From Berberis thunbergii (taxonomy: Eukaryota; Streptophyta; Magnoliopsida; Ranunculales; Berberidaceae), in assembly GCA_003290165.1 (NCBI GenBank), contig QNQO01000606.1, positions 124,001 to 188,000 of the forward strand: DNA of 64,000 nt. Reading direction: 5' to 3'. A program made the position numbers and the translations under genes. Below are positions 1-11,494 of the stretch, piece by piece; the first letter of the stretch is position 1, and every line of letters starts with the position of its first letter. The notes under the pieces are model-generated. The model was given only the letters and a program-made list of their open reading frames with translations. It searched no databases and had not been told where the DNA came from.

Positions 1-780
1 AAACTCACAAGGGTTGAGTCTCCACTATTATTCTAAAATTTTCTAGTTCAATATATCACTAATCAACTTCAAATCATGTTGACTTGGCTTATAGTGCACG
101 AATAGTCGAGTTGGAAAGTCTCACAAAATATATCTAACATAAGGATAATATCAAATATCATGTTTTCTACTAATATAACTATGTGACACGTGTTAGTATA
201 TGTTTTCTCAAAATTAAAGGCAACAAAAATATTTTTAAAATTAAAAAGACTCAAAACCACTTTTTTTTTTTTTTAATTCACCAAGAGTTCAGATTTCGAA
301 GGCTTTTTCATAAAGATTTTGCACAATTACCGCAATCATTTAAGTATTCGATGGAGATTGAGTAGAACACAAAATGACTCGGTTTAATTGTAAAATACGT
401 TTTAAGCTCAAAGATTTTTGAAAATTGCACAAAAAAATCTAATAAACCACCATCACCCCCAAACCTAAACCAAAGATTGTCCTCAATGTATAAAATAATA
501 ATCATGACAAATAAAGGAAAAATAAAAGAGGAGAGTTAGAGTGATATTACCATGGTTAACCTTTACCGATTTCAAATAGACAATGTCCTCACAGTCATCA
601 AAATATAAGAAAATCATACCGATGGAAGAAATGAACACATGGGATGAGGGGCTCCGAGTGACTCCAGTAGCAACACCTAAAATAACCTGAAACACTAAAA
701 GAAAAACATAAAAGCAAAAACCTAAACTAAACTAAAAAAAAATAAAAACCTAAACTAAAGATAGGGTGGATAACATCAAA
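1..780 (-). other. 3' untranslated region of the gypsy element
   Basis: No coding signal. The minus strand of 477-488 reads ATTGAGGACAAT and continues into TTTGGTTTAGGTTTGGGGG, a motif also present at about 29818-29850 and 36446-36475 in the non-autonomous element. The minus strand of 1-110 (TTGAAGTTGATTAGTGATAT, then AGAATAATAGTGGAGACT) aligns with 30118-30175. These matches tie the two elements to one family. Confidence 0.7.
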
Positions 781-784
781 TCAA

Positions 785-1660
785 GTAGATAGGGGCAACC
801 AGAGAGATCTTTTCTGGCACCTTTACTCGCTCCACATAGTGCTTCAAGTGTTGCCCATTTACTCTAAATACTCTCCCATCTTTTGGATCTTCAATTTCTA
901 TGGAACCATTGGGAAAGACTTGTTTTACCATGAATGGGCTCGTCCATCTCGATCTTAGCTTGCCAGGATGAAGATGAAGTCGTGAGTCCTAGAGATAGAC
1001 TCGTTGATTGGGCTCGAAATGTTTCCTTAGAATTTGTTTATCATGAGCTGCTTTCATCTTCGCCTTGTATATTTGGGAGTTGTCATAGGCATCATTCCGC
1101 AACTCCTCAATTTCAGCTAACTGAAATTTCCTCTGAATACCTGCATCATTGATATCAAAGTTAGTGTTTTTTACAACCCAATAAGCGCGATGTTCTAACT
1201 CAACAGGTAAATGACAAGTTTTTCCATATATAAGTAATACAGAGACATCTCGAGAATTGTCTTATAAGCGGTACGGTAAGCCCAAAGTGCATCAGGAAGG
1301 CGCAAGGACCAATCCTTCCTATTAGGATTCACCATCTTCTCCAAGATTTGTTTCACTTCTCGATTTGTCAACTCTGCTTGGCCATTTGTCTGCTGATGAT
1401 AGGCATTGACAACTTTGGATTGAACTCCATACCTGCTCATCAAAGCTTAAAAAAAGCGATTACAAAAATGAGTCCCCTGATCAGTAATAATGGCTCATGG
1501 TGTATTGAAACGGAATAAAATGTGTTCTTTGATAAACTTGACACCAATGTTGTTGTCATTGTTCCAGCTTGCCACAGCCTCTACCCATTTGAACATATAG
1601 TCCACTGCAAGCAAAATATACAAATATCCAAAAGAAGGTGGAAAAGGTCTCATAAAGTCA
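785..1660 (-). pseudogene. Integrase core and C-terminal domain of gypsy pol, broken
   Basis: The open piece 1195-1443 reads [20 protein letters not shown], which is the catalytic-Glu helix of a Ty3/gypsy integrase, followed by [14 protein letters not shown]. The preceding stretch (1445-1660) is stop-ridden. Downstream, at about 785-1190 in a further frame, the C-terminal region is readable as LHPGKLRSRWTSPFMVKQVF and FRVNGQHLKHYVE, a form common in Athila/Tat. Integrase would insert the cDNA; this copy is dead. Confidence 0.82.
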
Positions 1661-1665
1661 ATCCT

Positions 1666-2523
1666 TCAACAATCAAATATCTCAATGACTACGATGAGGT
1701 TAAGGGGCATCATGTATCTCCGGGACAATGCACCTAACTTCTGGCATCTATCAAAAGAATGACAATAATGGTTAGTGTCCTTAAACAATGTAGGCCAATA
1801 TAACTGTGACTGTAATGCGGTCTTTTTCATAGAAAAATGGCATCCACAAGCTGCACTATGACAAAAATGTACGACACTTTCAATCTCACCTTCAGGGATA
1901 CAACGCCTCATGATTTGGTCAGGGTAATACTTATATAGATAAGGATCATCCCGATAAAAATTTCTCGCCTCGACCAAAAATTTGTGCTTATCTTGAGTAC
2001 TCCATGATGATGGAACTTCGCCAAAAACCAAGTAATTAACAATGTGTGCATACCATGGTACTTGAGTGACGGCGAATAGGTGTTCATCTGAGAAGTCATC
2101 ACGGATGGGTGGGCCATTGGCAGAGTCACTGAACTCCAGATGAGACAAGTGATCCGCCACAACATTCTCGACCCCTTTATTATTCTTTATAGTTAGATCA
2201 AATTCCTGCAAAAGTAAAATCCACCTAATCAATGTTGCCTTAGCATCCTTTTTAGAAATAAGAAATTTAAGAGCCGCATGGTCAGTAAAAACACTGATAG
2301 GTGTACCAATCAAATAAGCACAAAATTTATTTAAAGCAAAAACTACAGCTAACAACTCTTTTTCAATAGTCGAATAATTCTTTTGAGCATCATTAAGTGT
2401 TCGACTAGCATAGTAAACAACAAAAGGCTTCCCTTCCCTTCGTTGTCCCAAGACTGCCCCCACAGCATAGTTGTTTGCATCACATATTATCTCAAATGGT
2501 AAATTCCAATCCGGTGGCTGCAT
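1666..2523 (-). pseudogene. RNase H plus integrase zinc-binding region of gypsy pol
   Basis: A 285-codon open frame. Residues 1-130 are the RNase H domain: FEIICDANNYAVGAVLGQ (first catalytic Asp), the SRTLNDAQKNYSTIEKELLAV block with the catalytic Glu, VFTDHAALKFL (Asp) and VVADHLSHLE (last Asp). Residues 170-260 contain the integrase HHCC zinc-binding region (VVHFCHSAACGCHFSMKKT ... HYCHSFDRCQKLG). All four RNase H acidic positions appear present, making this the best preserved enzyme region, but it lacks an in-frame link to RT and to the integrase core, so it is a remnant. Confidence 0.87.
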
Positions 2524-2568
2524 GATGGGGGCAGAGGTGAGCCTATCAATGAGTGTTCGAAAGGCGTC

Positions 2569-3440
2569 CTAACACTCTTGTGTCCATTGAAACACGACGC
2601 CTTTGACTAGAAGACTACTTAATGGTCTAAAGATGGCGGAAAAACTCTGTATGAACCTCCTATAAAAACCCGCGTGCCCTAGAAAGGATCTCACATCCTT
2701 GACACTCTTAGGTGTAGGTAATTTAGAAATCAATTCAATTTTAGCTTTATCAACCTCGATTCCTTTATCAGAAACTATGTGTCCCAGAACTATTCCATAA
2801 GAAACCATGAAATGACATTTTTCCCAATTAAGCACCAGACCCTTCTCTTCACATCTATTTAAAACAACCTTTAAGTGAAATACAACATGAATCAAAGGAA
2901 TCACCAAAAACAGTCAAATCATCCATGAATACTTCCATATATTTTTCAACTATGTCACTAAAAATACTCATCATGCATCTCTGAAAAGTAGCCAGTGCAT
3001 TACACAAACCAAATGGCATACGCCGAAAAGTATAAGTACCAAAAGGACATGTGAAAGTAGTCTTATCCTGATCTTCTAATGCAATCTCAATCTAATAATA
3101 TCCTGAATACCCATCTAGAAAGCAATAAAAAGAATGACCATCTACTTGCTCTAAGATTTGGTTTATGAATGGAAGTAGGAATGATCCTTGCGGGTGGCAG
3201 AATTAAGTTTCCTATAGTCAATGCACATGCGCCACCCTGTCACTACCTTAGTAGGAATAGACACCCCCTCATCATTAGTCACTACTGTTATTCCAAATTT
3301 CTTGGGAACTACTTGAGTTGGACTAACCACTTGCTATCAGAGATGGGATAAATGATGCCTACATCTAACAATTTTAAGACTTCCTTTTTCACCACCTCTT
3401 TCATAGTAGGGTTATGTCGTATTTGAGGGTCTCTACGGGG
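2569..3440 (-). pseudogene. Reverse transcriptase of gypsy pol, multiply frameshifted
   Basis: Translation of the minus strand in shifting frames gives the RT motifs in order: VPKKFGITVV and WRMCIDYRKLN (3200-3330), TFTCPFGTYTFRRMPFGLCNA (2990-3065), the catalytic FMDDLTVFG (about 2910-2940), and then, in an open frame from 2907, LGHIVSDKGIEVDKAKI and SFLGHAGFYRRFI, the RT thumb and connection. The FMDD box keeps both catalytic aspartates. Stops occur around 3090-3160 and near 2905. This enzyme copies element RNA into cDNA; this copy is inactive. Confidence 0.85.
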
Positions 3441-3449
3441 GTTAGCTCT

Positions 3450-4538
3450 TTATTCTAAGTGAATTCTATGGGAACATATTAAGGAGCTAATACCTTTGAT
3501 GTCATCTATAGTCCAACCTAATGCAGATTTGTGCTCGCATAACATATTAATCAGTTCTTTTTCTTGTGAGCAATCAAGAAAGAAAGAAATAATAATAGGA
3601 AAGGTATCACTTGGTCCGAGGAATGCATGTTTAAGTCCCTCAAGCAGTGGAGCTAGGTCAACTTTAAGAGTTTCCTCGGTGGATGGTTGTGGTTTCTGTC
3701 TTTCCTTTGGCAACTCCTCAAAGCATGGTTGCCATTGTCGTCCTCCTTTATCCTTTAACTTTGAAACAACAGAAATATCAAAAGCATTGTCACGATAAAG
3801 TGAATTCTCAGAATCAGAAATAGAAAGGAGGTACTCTAAGGTTTCAAAATCTGCGCTCAAGAGCGCCTTATCTGATATCAACGTGTCTATCATGTAGGTA
3901 TGATGACACTCATCACCATCACGTGGTTGCTTGCTAATATTGAATATGTTGACCTCCAGAGTCATGTTCCTAAAAGACAGTTTCATTAGACCGTTCTTGC
4001 AATTGATAAGAGTGTTAGTTGTGGCAAGAAAAGGTCTACCTAAAATAATCGGAACTGTAGACTCCATATTAATCGTAGAATGAGTATCTAAAATAAGAAA
4101 GTCGACGGGATAGTAAAACTTATCAATCTGCAACAAGACATCCTCGACTATTCTTCTTGGCTTCTTAACCGATCTATCGGCCAATTGTAGTACCACGAAT
4201 GTGGGTTTAATCTCTCCTAGACCCAGTCGCAAGTAAATAGAATATGGTATTAGATTTACACTTGCTCCTAAATCGAACAAGGATTGACCGAACCCATGAG
4301 TCCCAATCTGGTTGGTGACTGTAGGACACCCTGGATCTGTGTACTTGGGTTGTGTCCTCTGCTCAATCACCACACTTACCTGATCTGTCAAGAAGGTAGT
4401 CTTCTTGACATGATGTTTTCTCTTGATAGCGCATAGATCCTTGATGACCCTCGCATAAGTTGGTACCTGTTTAATCACATGCAGCAAAGGTAAGTTAATT
4501 CTAACTTGTTTCAAGTGTTCTAGAATCTCACCAAGCAT
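3450..4538 (-). pseudogene. Aspartic protease and linker of gypsy pol, longest surviving frame
   Basis: An open frame of 362 codons. Around residue 90 it holds the retropepsin active-site region SLFDLGASVNLIPYSIYLRLG, followed by the flap-like VLQLADRSVKKPRRIVEDVLL and then PIILGRPFLATTNTLINC, the order typical of Athila/Tat proteases, which cut the polyprotein. The C-terminal part (LAPLLEGLKHAFLG) is the linker that precedes reverse transcriptase. The frame stops at 3450, before the RT core resumes at about 3440 in another frame. Between it and gag (4539-5159) lies a stop-ridden tether. The same protease-RT linker type is kept in the non-autonomous element at 28309-29541. Confidence 0.88.
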
Positions 4539-5159
4539 TTCGATTTCTTTAAAGTAGGTCGTAGTGCTTGAGGAAAAGGAACTGGAACTGGAATGTTCAT
4601 GTTGGGCTCACCCTCAGGGATGTTCTTCTTGCACTTGGGGAGGTGCCTATAGTCATGGACGAGCTTGACCCATCTAAAATCATACCACTCCGAGTAGTGA
4701 TGGCATTAACCTCTTTGACATTTTAAGAGTCTGAAGTACAGGTTTGTGCCATAAGTTGGCCCTTCGGATTTGCTTGAGGCTATGATGAAAATTTGCCCCG
4801 CTCTTATACAGTTAATGAACTTGTCAGCTTGGTTATCTTGCTTTTGATCTCTTTGTTATCTTCTGTCAACTGTGTCAATGCAACCTCAAACTTTTGATTA
4901 GTTTTACCTTGTGTCTCTATAAATGCATGCAATGTGTCTGATAATGAACTTCTATTAGATTGCCCATTATATGGAGGTGCAGGGTATGACCTAGGTGATT
5001 GTGCCTATGAGTGTGTAGGTTGGTCTGCTTCGGACTCCAGCCTAAGTTAGGGTGATCTCTCCAGCCAGAGTTGTAAGTGTTAGAGAAAGGTGAGTAAGGT
5101 TTCTTGTACATCCCTAAGGCGTCACATTGTTCCTCATAAACCCCTCTCATCTTAGTCAA

Positions 5160-6012
5160 GGTTGGGCAATCCTATGCGAAGTGTTCAACTCCCTCGCATA
5201 TAAAACAGACGTCTTGTAGCTCAACTCTGGCAACAGTATGTGTGGACCTATCATCATTGGTCTTAAGTGCCTCTAACTTCCTAGTCACTCTATCCAATTG
5301 GGCCCTAAGGTTGTCCTCCTCCCTAAGTTAATAGACTCCAGCTGTGCGTGTTCTATCTGTGCTCTCAGTAGCACTTGGACCAGTCCAAGTATGAGCCTTT
5401 TTAGCCAGGTCATTCAGGTACTCAATGGCCTCGTCAAGGTCCTTATGCAAAAACTCCCTATTACACATCACCTCAACGAACTGACGCTCTCTACTGGTGA
5501 GCCCCTCATAAAAATATCTCCCTATTCCCATGGTGTGGACATGTATTCAATAGATCCTTGAACCTCTCCCATGCTTGATATAATGTCTCGCTATTATTTT
5601 GGGTGAAGGTAGAAATCTGTCTCTTTAAACCGTTGGTTTTGTGGTGAGGAAAGTATTTATTAAAAAATGCTTGGGTCATCTCCTCCCACGAACCTATAGA
5701 CCTTGGTCGCAAAGAGTATAGCCAACTCTTCACTTTTTTCTTAAAGGAAAAAGGAAAAAACCTTAGTCTAACCGAGTCTACAGCCTCAACTTTGTTGTGG
5801 AAAGTGGCCACAACTTCCTTGAATTCTCTAATGTGAACATAAGGATTCTCACTCTCTAGGCCATGAAAAGTGGGTAATAATTGTATCATACCCGGCTTAA
5901 AATCTAGCTTTGGTGTACTTGGTGCAAACATGATACATGATGGAGTAGCAGTGCGCGTGGGGTGGAGATAGTCCTTTAGCAACCGAACATGGTCATCTTC
6001 GTGATTACTCAT
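5160..6012 (-). pseudogene. gag of the gypsy element (capsid and zinc knuckle), frameshifted
   Basis: The capsid structural polyprotein starts at an ATG at 6012 (MSNHEDDHVRLLKDY). Residues 45-165 carry a retrotransposon gag domain: the FHGLESENPYVHIREF block, then RFFPFSFKKKVKSWL, then FFNKYFPHHKTNGLKRQI. A frameshift near 5515 moves the reading into a second frame that continues (YEGLTSRERQFVEVM) to about 5328. Further on, around 5180-5215, a CCHC zinc knuckle reads CFICEGVEHFA-stop-DC: spacing C-X2-C-X4-H-X4-C is kept but a TAG interrupts it. The remnant then runs into the protease region. In a live element this protein packages the RNA; here it cannot be made whole. Confidence 0.85.
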
Positions 6013-6267
6013 GGTGTTAGAATTAGAAGTAGAACTTAATTTGGTCTCAATGTGAATTTGTGGGTGTTCTAAATTTGGGACCCTAATTAGTCTCCCTAAG
6101 TAGTCTCTATTTCAACTCACACTCCCCAATGTCCTTTTTTGTTTTTTGCAATTTTTTTAGAAATAAAATAAAATAAAAATTAAACTGGACCTAAAACTTA
6201 AAAATAAAATAAAACAATGAGCAAGAAAGATAATTCCCGAAACCTTCCTTGTAGAGTTACGCTTGTT

Positions 6268-6284
6268 CCCCAGTAACGGCGCCA
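6268..6284 (-). other. Primer-binding site, tRNA-Asp type
   Basis: On the minus strand the sequence is TGGCGCCGTTACTGGGG, directly after the LTR. It matches the complement of the plant tRNA-Asp(GTC) 3' end with two mismatches out of 17. It fixes the orientation of the element and the inner LTR edge. Confidence 0.85.
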
Positions 6285-6289
6285 AATTT

Positions 6290-7747
6290 TGATTACGCCC
6301 AAACAGTACACGCGGTCAATTGCAGTAAAGATTGAGGTGTCGATCCCACAAGGTCAAGGAGGAAAAAAAAACTGCGTGAAACTAAATGTAAGAAATTCTA
6401 GCAATTTTAAAATGTGAAATTAAATTTAGTTTAATAAAAATCAAGTTTAGAAAAGTCACAAGGTTCCAAAAATCTCTCATAGATTTCACGCGCCAACTAG
6501 TATTGATTCGCTATGATGACTCGATTACGTGTTTCACATCCCAAACAACATAATCGGAAGAATAGTCTTTAATGTATTAATATATCCTAATGTAAATGAA
6601 TTTTAGATTTTACTTTTTTCTAGAAAGCACAAAGGTTGGTCATATGTGATATCCTAAATTTACGATATATCCAGAGACAATAACATAATAAAAGACGATC
6701 ACATATAACTAACTTACCGGAATAAATTGATCTATAAAAATTTCACACATAAGAAAAGCGTGACTAAACTTATATGGAGAAGAAAAAGACAACCACCGGA
6801 ATAATAATCTACTAAGAAATTGATGAAATCTTTGTCACTAAAATAACATAAATTTCTATATTAAATAAAAGTGAGAATCATAAACACCATTATTCATCGT
6901 GAAAGCATAAAACGAATCAAATACTAATTAAGTGTGTTACATCTAGGAGTTTGTCTCTTCACCTTGCGTGGAGTTTAGTGACACATAGCGGAGGTGATGA
7001 CAACAATAGCGGTGTGGAGGTTCATCGGCATGACAACACATGATTGATTAACGACACACTCTCTCCTCCTGCGGTTCTGCAGCTGCTGGACGATGTCGCT
7101 GCTGCTGCTGCGTTCTGGACAACATTTTTTTTCTTTGCTGCCTGTTGTTCTGGACAGCGTCTCGTCCTGTCCTGCGCTTGTTGTCCTCAAGCAAAAGCTC
7201 CCTCCTGTATTCTTTCTTGTTGTATCTATTGTAAAAGGAAACCCTACTCCCTATTGGCAACCTCAAATTGGAAACCCAATACCAATTGTCAACCAAGGCT
7301 GCTGCCGTATTTGAGTTAATAAGAACCTAAACTCCAAGCCCAATTAGATGCCCAATTTAAATTGTAAACAAAAGGGTGTCCTCTATTCTTACTGTTGTTG
7401 TATTTGTGGTAAAAAAGAACATACTTCTTATTTGAAACCAAACTCAAATTGCAAACAAGGGGTCTCATCCCTTGAAAGGTGGGTTTGGTTATTTTTATCC
7501 CTATTACTTCTTTGTTCCACCAAAATTCAAAACTAATTTCATTATTTTTCTTTGGCTTGAGTGTCTCCCGCTCAATTTCGTCAATTTTCCTATGAATTTC
7601 CAAATTCGCCACGCTATTGCACTTTTGTCATTTAAACTCTAAATCCTACAAAATAAATAAAATAAATAATTAAACTAAAATATGCTATCCGAAACACTAA
7701 CAAATATCAATTAGGAGGTATATTATGTAATAATTATGTGAACATCA
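6290..7747 (-). repeat. 5' LTR of the gypsy element
   Basis: About 1,458 bp. On the minus strand it begins TGATGTTCACATAATTATT at 7747 and ends with GGGCGTAATCA at 6290, six bases before the primer-binding site. The first 30 or so bases closely match the LTR start of the non-autonomous element at 24892, and the GTGGGATCGAC motif near the end is also shared. No second copy lies in the window, so the limits rest on TG...CA ends, the adjacent primer site and the comparison with the related element. Open frames in it look fortuitous. Confidence 0.8.
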
Positions 7748-9019
7748 GCCTCTCATGAAATAACTCTTCAAATCTTGCCTGTAACCTTCCAGTCTTGAAA
7801 CAAAACTAGTCATACTTTAGGAATGCACCCAAACAGCTAAAGCCCTCTTGAGTCAACAAATAAGCTGGTGTGATAATTCTTCATTCTAAAATCAATAAGT
7901 CAACATGTGATAACATGAAATTAAGTACAACCGAAAACAACCATTAAAAATGTGTAGTTCCTCAGCGAGGCAAATGACTTATGCTAATTAAATATTTATC
8001 ATACTTTAGTAATTATTTATCTTACATATACTTACTCTGTGGAAGTTGACCATACAATTCTGACTTGCATAAATGTTAATAGACTTGTCACATGCATGAA
8101 ATGGTTAGAAAACGAATAAATATAATATATGAAGTGACATTAATTCATCAATTAAGGCAGTTTATTAATATGTTATTTGTCTTAAAAAATTACCTATTTT
8201 CAATAAATTGGTCACCTTTAACTATACTACATTCACACCACCTCCGTGTTCGATATACATGTCTGTATGTCTCTTTCATTTAAAGGAGAACTCCTTGTCA
8301 TTCAAGCCTAAATGAGAACATCACATACAAACATGCATCACCGGATATTCCTAACTATATGAGAACAATATAAACCGCTTTTGGGCTATCATTTATGCAT
8401 AAGATCTCATGTCACATATTTTATGGATAAACACTCAAGCCTAGTTTAGGCATTTCAAAAGCCACCCTTTTCTGCTAGACCCAACCCGAAAGTTACTTAT
8501 TTTCTCTTTAAGAAACGGTTGTCACACTCCACAAGATTCAATCCGAAGGTTACTTAGTTTTTCTATAAGATGAGGACATTGTAAAACAACAAGAGATGTG
8601 ATAATTCTAAGAGATGCAATTCAATGTGATTAAATTTTTACACCAGAGCACTTTGTCAATCATAAACAAATCCACATAAACAATGTACATACAATATACA
8701 TTAAATACATTAATTATTCTTAAGATAATATCCATGCCATGGAGTTAAAAGCTTTTAAAGACTTTTCAATGGATTACGATGATATCATACTGGAATTACC
8801 AAACGCCTACATGCATTTTATTCAAACAAAGACAAAATGAATTAGATAAAATTGAAGGAAGATATTAAGTTGCAAGAATGGTTGCTTATCAACAGTGTCT
8901 CATAAATGGGCATCATATCCCACTAGCCATTTTTTTTTGTGCATTCAAAAATTGCCAATAGTCACTGGATAATGCATGTGTGTGACGTAATCAACTTCCC
9001 CCCTTTGGCCCACTTCAAC
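7748..9019. other. Intergenic, nothing recognised
   Basis: AT-rich sequence with no coding frame of interest, no terminal inverted repeats and no similarity to other parts of the window that I could see. The left end is the outer flank of the gypsy LTR. Confidence 0.5.
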
Positions 9020-9201
9020 GAGTTATGCTACACAGCCCGCTCGGTGGCCTTTTTTGACAGCCTTGGGGGGCGAAAATATAATTTTGCCCCCCCTCTTTAA
9101 AACACTTTTTTGAGAAGGTGGTTAAAAAGGGGGACAAAATTGTATTTTCGCCCCCCAAGACTGTCAAAAAAGGCCATCAAAGCGGGCTGCCTAGAATTAT
9201 A
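9020..9201. mobile_element. Foldback MULE-type MITE 1
   Basis: A 182 bp near-perfect inverted repeat. The left arm begins GAGTTATGCTACACAGCCCG and includes GGCCTTTTTTGACAG; the right arm has CTGTCAAAAAAGGCC and ends in ATTATA. It is flanked by the direct repeat CCCACTTCAAC (9009-9019 and 9202-9212). A 9-11 bp duplication with long inverted arms is the signature of Mutator-like MITEs. The G/C tracts in the arms (GGGGGGCG ... CGCCCCCC) recur in the copies at 27408 and 34037. Confidence 0.85.
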
Positions 9202-9275
9202 CCCACTTCAACAACACTTGAGCACACCAAAAAACCAAACAAACAAATGGTCAACTTCAGTTGACGTCTTTTAAT

Positions 9276-9387
9276 ATAGAAATTTTAATTGGCGAGGAAA
9301 CCAGCGAGGGTGGGAGGAATGCATCCCGAGGGGGATAGAGGGTCCTCCTCCCTTCCTCGCTGGTTTCTTCGCCAGTTAGACGGGTTC
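9276..9387. mobile_element. Foldback MULE-type MITE 2 (GGCGAGGAAAC family)
   Basis: A 112 bp hairpin-forming element. The left arm contains GGCGAGGAAACCAGCGAGG and the right arm its near-complement CCTCGCTGGTTTCTTCGCC. The 9 bp target duplication CTTTTAATA is exact (9267-9275 and 9388-9396). Non-coding and non-autonomous. Confidence 0.87.
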
Positions 9388-9420
9388 CTTTTAATAAAGT
9401 CAAATTTGTATGTTTTGATT

Positions 9421-9564
9421 GAGTGATGCTAGGCAGCGAGGAAATGGGCAAGGGAGGGGGGTTTGACTCCCATCCTCTCGAGATTCACACGAGCATGCAT
9501 CTCGAGGGGGATGGAGGGTCACATCCCCTCCCTCGCTTGTTTCCTCGCCATTTAGAATCACTGA
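9421..9564. mobile_element. Foldback MULE-type MITE 3
   Basis: A 144 bp inverted repeat. Left end GAGTGATGCTAGGCAGCGAGG, right end reverse complement AGTGATTCTAAATGGCGAGG. The flanking 9 bp GTTTTGATT (9412-9420) and ATTATGATT (9565-9573) agree at 7 of 9 positions, so the limits are less certain than for its neighbours. Confidence 0.72.
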
Positions 9565-9608
9565 TTATGATTTTACTTAGAAACAAAGCAAAACATATAT
9601 TTAATTAA

Positions 9609-9751
9609 GGGGAATTCTAATTGGCGAGGAAACGGGCGAGGGAGGGGTGCAACCCTCCATTCCCCTCGAGATGTGTGCCTTCGTGCATCTTGAGGGAGAT
9701 GGAGGGTTGCACTCCCTCCCTCGCGCGCTTCCTCGCTAATAAGACAAGCCC
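9609..9751. mobile_element. Foldback MULE-type MITE 4
   Basis: A 143 bp inverted repeat beginning GGGGAATTCTAATTGGCGAGG. The right end reverse-complements to GGGCTTGTCTTATTAGCGAGG. The exact 9 bp target duplication TTTAATTAA lies at 9600-9608 and 9752-9760. Confidence 0.87.
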
Positions 9752-10086
9752 TTTAATTAATGATTCAAACACATAGATCTGACATACTTAATTATTATAG
9801 ATCCAAATTTGACACATTGAATCTCTGCGACCAAATCAGTCTCTAATCTTCAGCACAAAATTTTGACATTGTTTCCATCAGTTGAGTCTTTGTAGGTTTT
9901 ACTTGAAGCTGCTTTTTGATGAACTGATGAATAAATTTTACTTATGAAAGAACTTGTATTGAATTGACAAGAGGCTGAGCAGAAAACTGTTATTTTCCTA
10001 AAAAGAATCTTGTATTTAATTGATTAATTCAAACCCAACAGATCTTAATTGGCAAAGACCTAAATCTGACACGGACAATGTTTAAA

Positions 10087-10174
10087 GGAAAATTCTAGGG
10101 GTCGAGGGAAAGGGAGCGAGGGATGGGTGGTTACACCCATCCCTCGCTCCCTCCCTCGCTCTGTAGCAAAGCTC
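10087..10174. mobile_element. Foldback MULE-type MITE 5, shortest copy
   Basis: An 88 bp hairpin (GGAGCGAGGGATGGGTGG against CCATCCCTCGCTCC) with the exact 9 bp duplication ATGTTTAAA at 10078-10086 and 10175-10183. It keeps the family GCGAGG motif but little internal sequence. Confidence 0.85.
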
Positions 10175-10786
10175 ATGTTTAAATCTCTGAAACCCTGACA
10201 AATCTCCATCATCAAAATAAATAAATAAAACTTGAAAAACTTGGATCGATGTGTTTTTATAGGTACAAAAATTGTTCAATTGATAAAAAAAATTGGAAAG
10301 CTATATGGGGATGAAAGCTAAATCTAAAACAACCATTAACAGAATGAAGAAGTCAAAGTTTATCTATTGTGTGAAATGATGTAGTAGATTCTCCTTCTTC
10401 CCTTTTTCCTTTCCAAACTAAGTAGGCGTAATAAATAAATATATGCGTGTTCTCCAATTAGGTTTGGTTTTTGGTACGGTACTTCTATTTTAACACCGCC
10501 CCTTTTATTTTTGATTTTATTCAATTAACCCCCAAAATAAACAATATTAAAGTTCAAAGTCCGCTCCATAAATTAAAGAAGTAAATAAATAATAAAAGAA
10601 TAAATCAAATAATTAATGACTCAATATAAAAATAAAATGGAGTGTTACAATTTTACTTGTTGTGTGTATCATGATGCAACATATGTCTGATTCGAGTCAC
10701 GAGTAATGAATTCATACAACTTCATTTGTTATCAACTCATCATTTATGTTAGTCAATCGCCTCAACTAAGGCATACTAATAAAATT

Positions 10787-11424
10787 CAGTGTTCTAAAAA
10801 TCGCTAGGTGTTGGGCGAGCGGGGAGCAGGTGCCTAACGCCCAGGGGTTTAGGTGGGCACCTAGACGGTCCTAGGTTTGGTATTATTACTGTAATAATTT
10901 ACAAAAGTTAAGCAAAATACATTATCAATTACATCCAATTTAATGCCAATATACATATGCAAAATTTAAAAACATGAAAAATTAACAATCGTGAACAAAA
11001 TTTATTAAAACTCAAATGACTGAAGTTGGTCATGATGGGTACTTTATATAAATTTGAATTTTTGTACTCTTTTATTTTTCTTCAAATTGCATGAATAACT
11101 TCAATTATGTTTGATAAAATCTACATTAGTAAAATTGGTACCGGCAGATCCTTTGAGAATTTCATTAAGTAATCATCATTTGCTATATTTAGACATATAG
11201 TAAATAAAAAACAATTAAATAGGTTACTTCTAAAAAATAGGAACACAATTAGCCTTATTAAAAATAAAAAAATAAAAAAATAAATAAAAATAAAATCGCC
11301 TAGACTCCGCCCAGACCCGTCCAGACTGCTCAGAACAGCCCAGACAGCCCGCCCAGCCATTAATCTGGGCGATTTTCCACCTTCTAGCGCCTAGACGCCG
11401 CCTAGCCCAATTTTTAGAACACTG
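10787..11424. mobile_element. hAT element, CAGTGTTCTAAAAAT family
   Basis: The terminal inverted repeats are CAGTGTTCTAAAAATCGCTAGG on the left and the complement of CAGTGTTCTAAAAATTGGGCT on the right. The flanking 8 bp ATAAAATT (10779-10786) and ATAAAATC (11425-11432) match at 7 of 8, as expected of hAT. It is 638 bp with no transposase, hence non-autonomous. The paralogous sequence near 21040-21055 lacks the element and shows a single copy of the target, which supports the insertion. A truncated relative lies inverted at 16354-16858. Confidence 0.9.
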
Positions 11425-11494
11425 ATAAAATCTCAATGATAACAACCATCTTCGTGCATTTCTTCCTATTAATGATAGTAAATGGCAACACACA

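Larger units (their letters stand above)
1..7747 (-). mobile_element. Ty3/gypsy LTR retrotransposon, Athila/Tat type, degenerate, 3' LTR outside window
   Basis: Reading on the minus strand the order is LTR (7747-6290), tRNA-Asp primer site, gag, protease, reverse transcriptase, RNase H, integrase, then a 3' untranslated region running off the left edge. This order (RT before integrase) is that of Ty3/gypsy. The tRNA-Asp primer, the DLGAS protease motif and a CATTGAGGACAAT-type motif after integrase (minus strand of 477-488) suggest the non-chromovirus Athila/Tat branch; the exact lineage is inferred. Every domain is broken by stops or frameshifts, so the copy is not autonomous today. The only LTR in the window is bounded at its outer end by TGATGTTCACATAATT on the minus strand; the flanking five bases are GCCTC (7748-7752), which should recur beyond the left edge if the insertion is whole. 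Confidence 0.9.

Noticed and set aside
7044..7319. Cys/Leu-rich frame in the gypsy LTR
   Set aside because: Lies inside an LTR, has overlapping frames on both strands and no recognisable domain.
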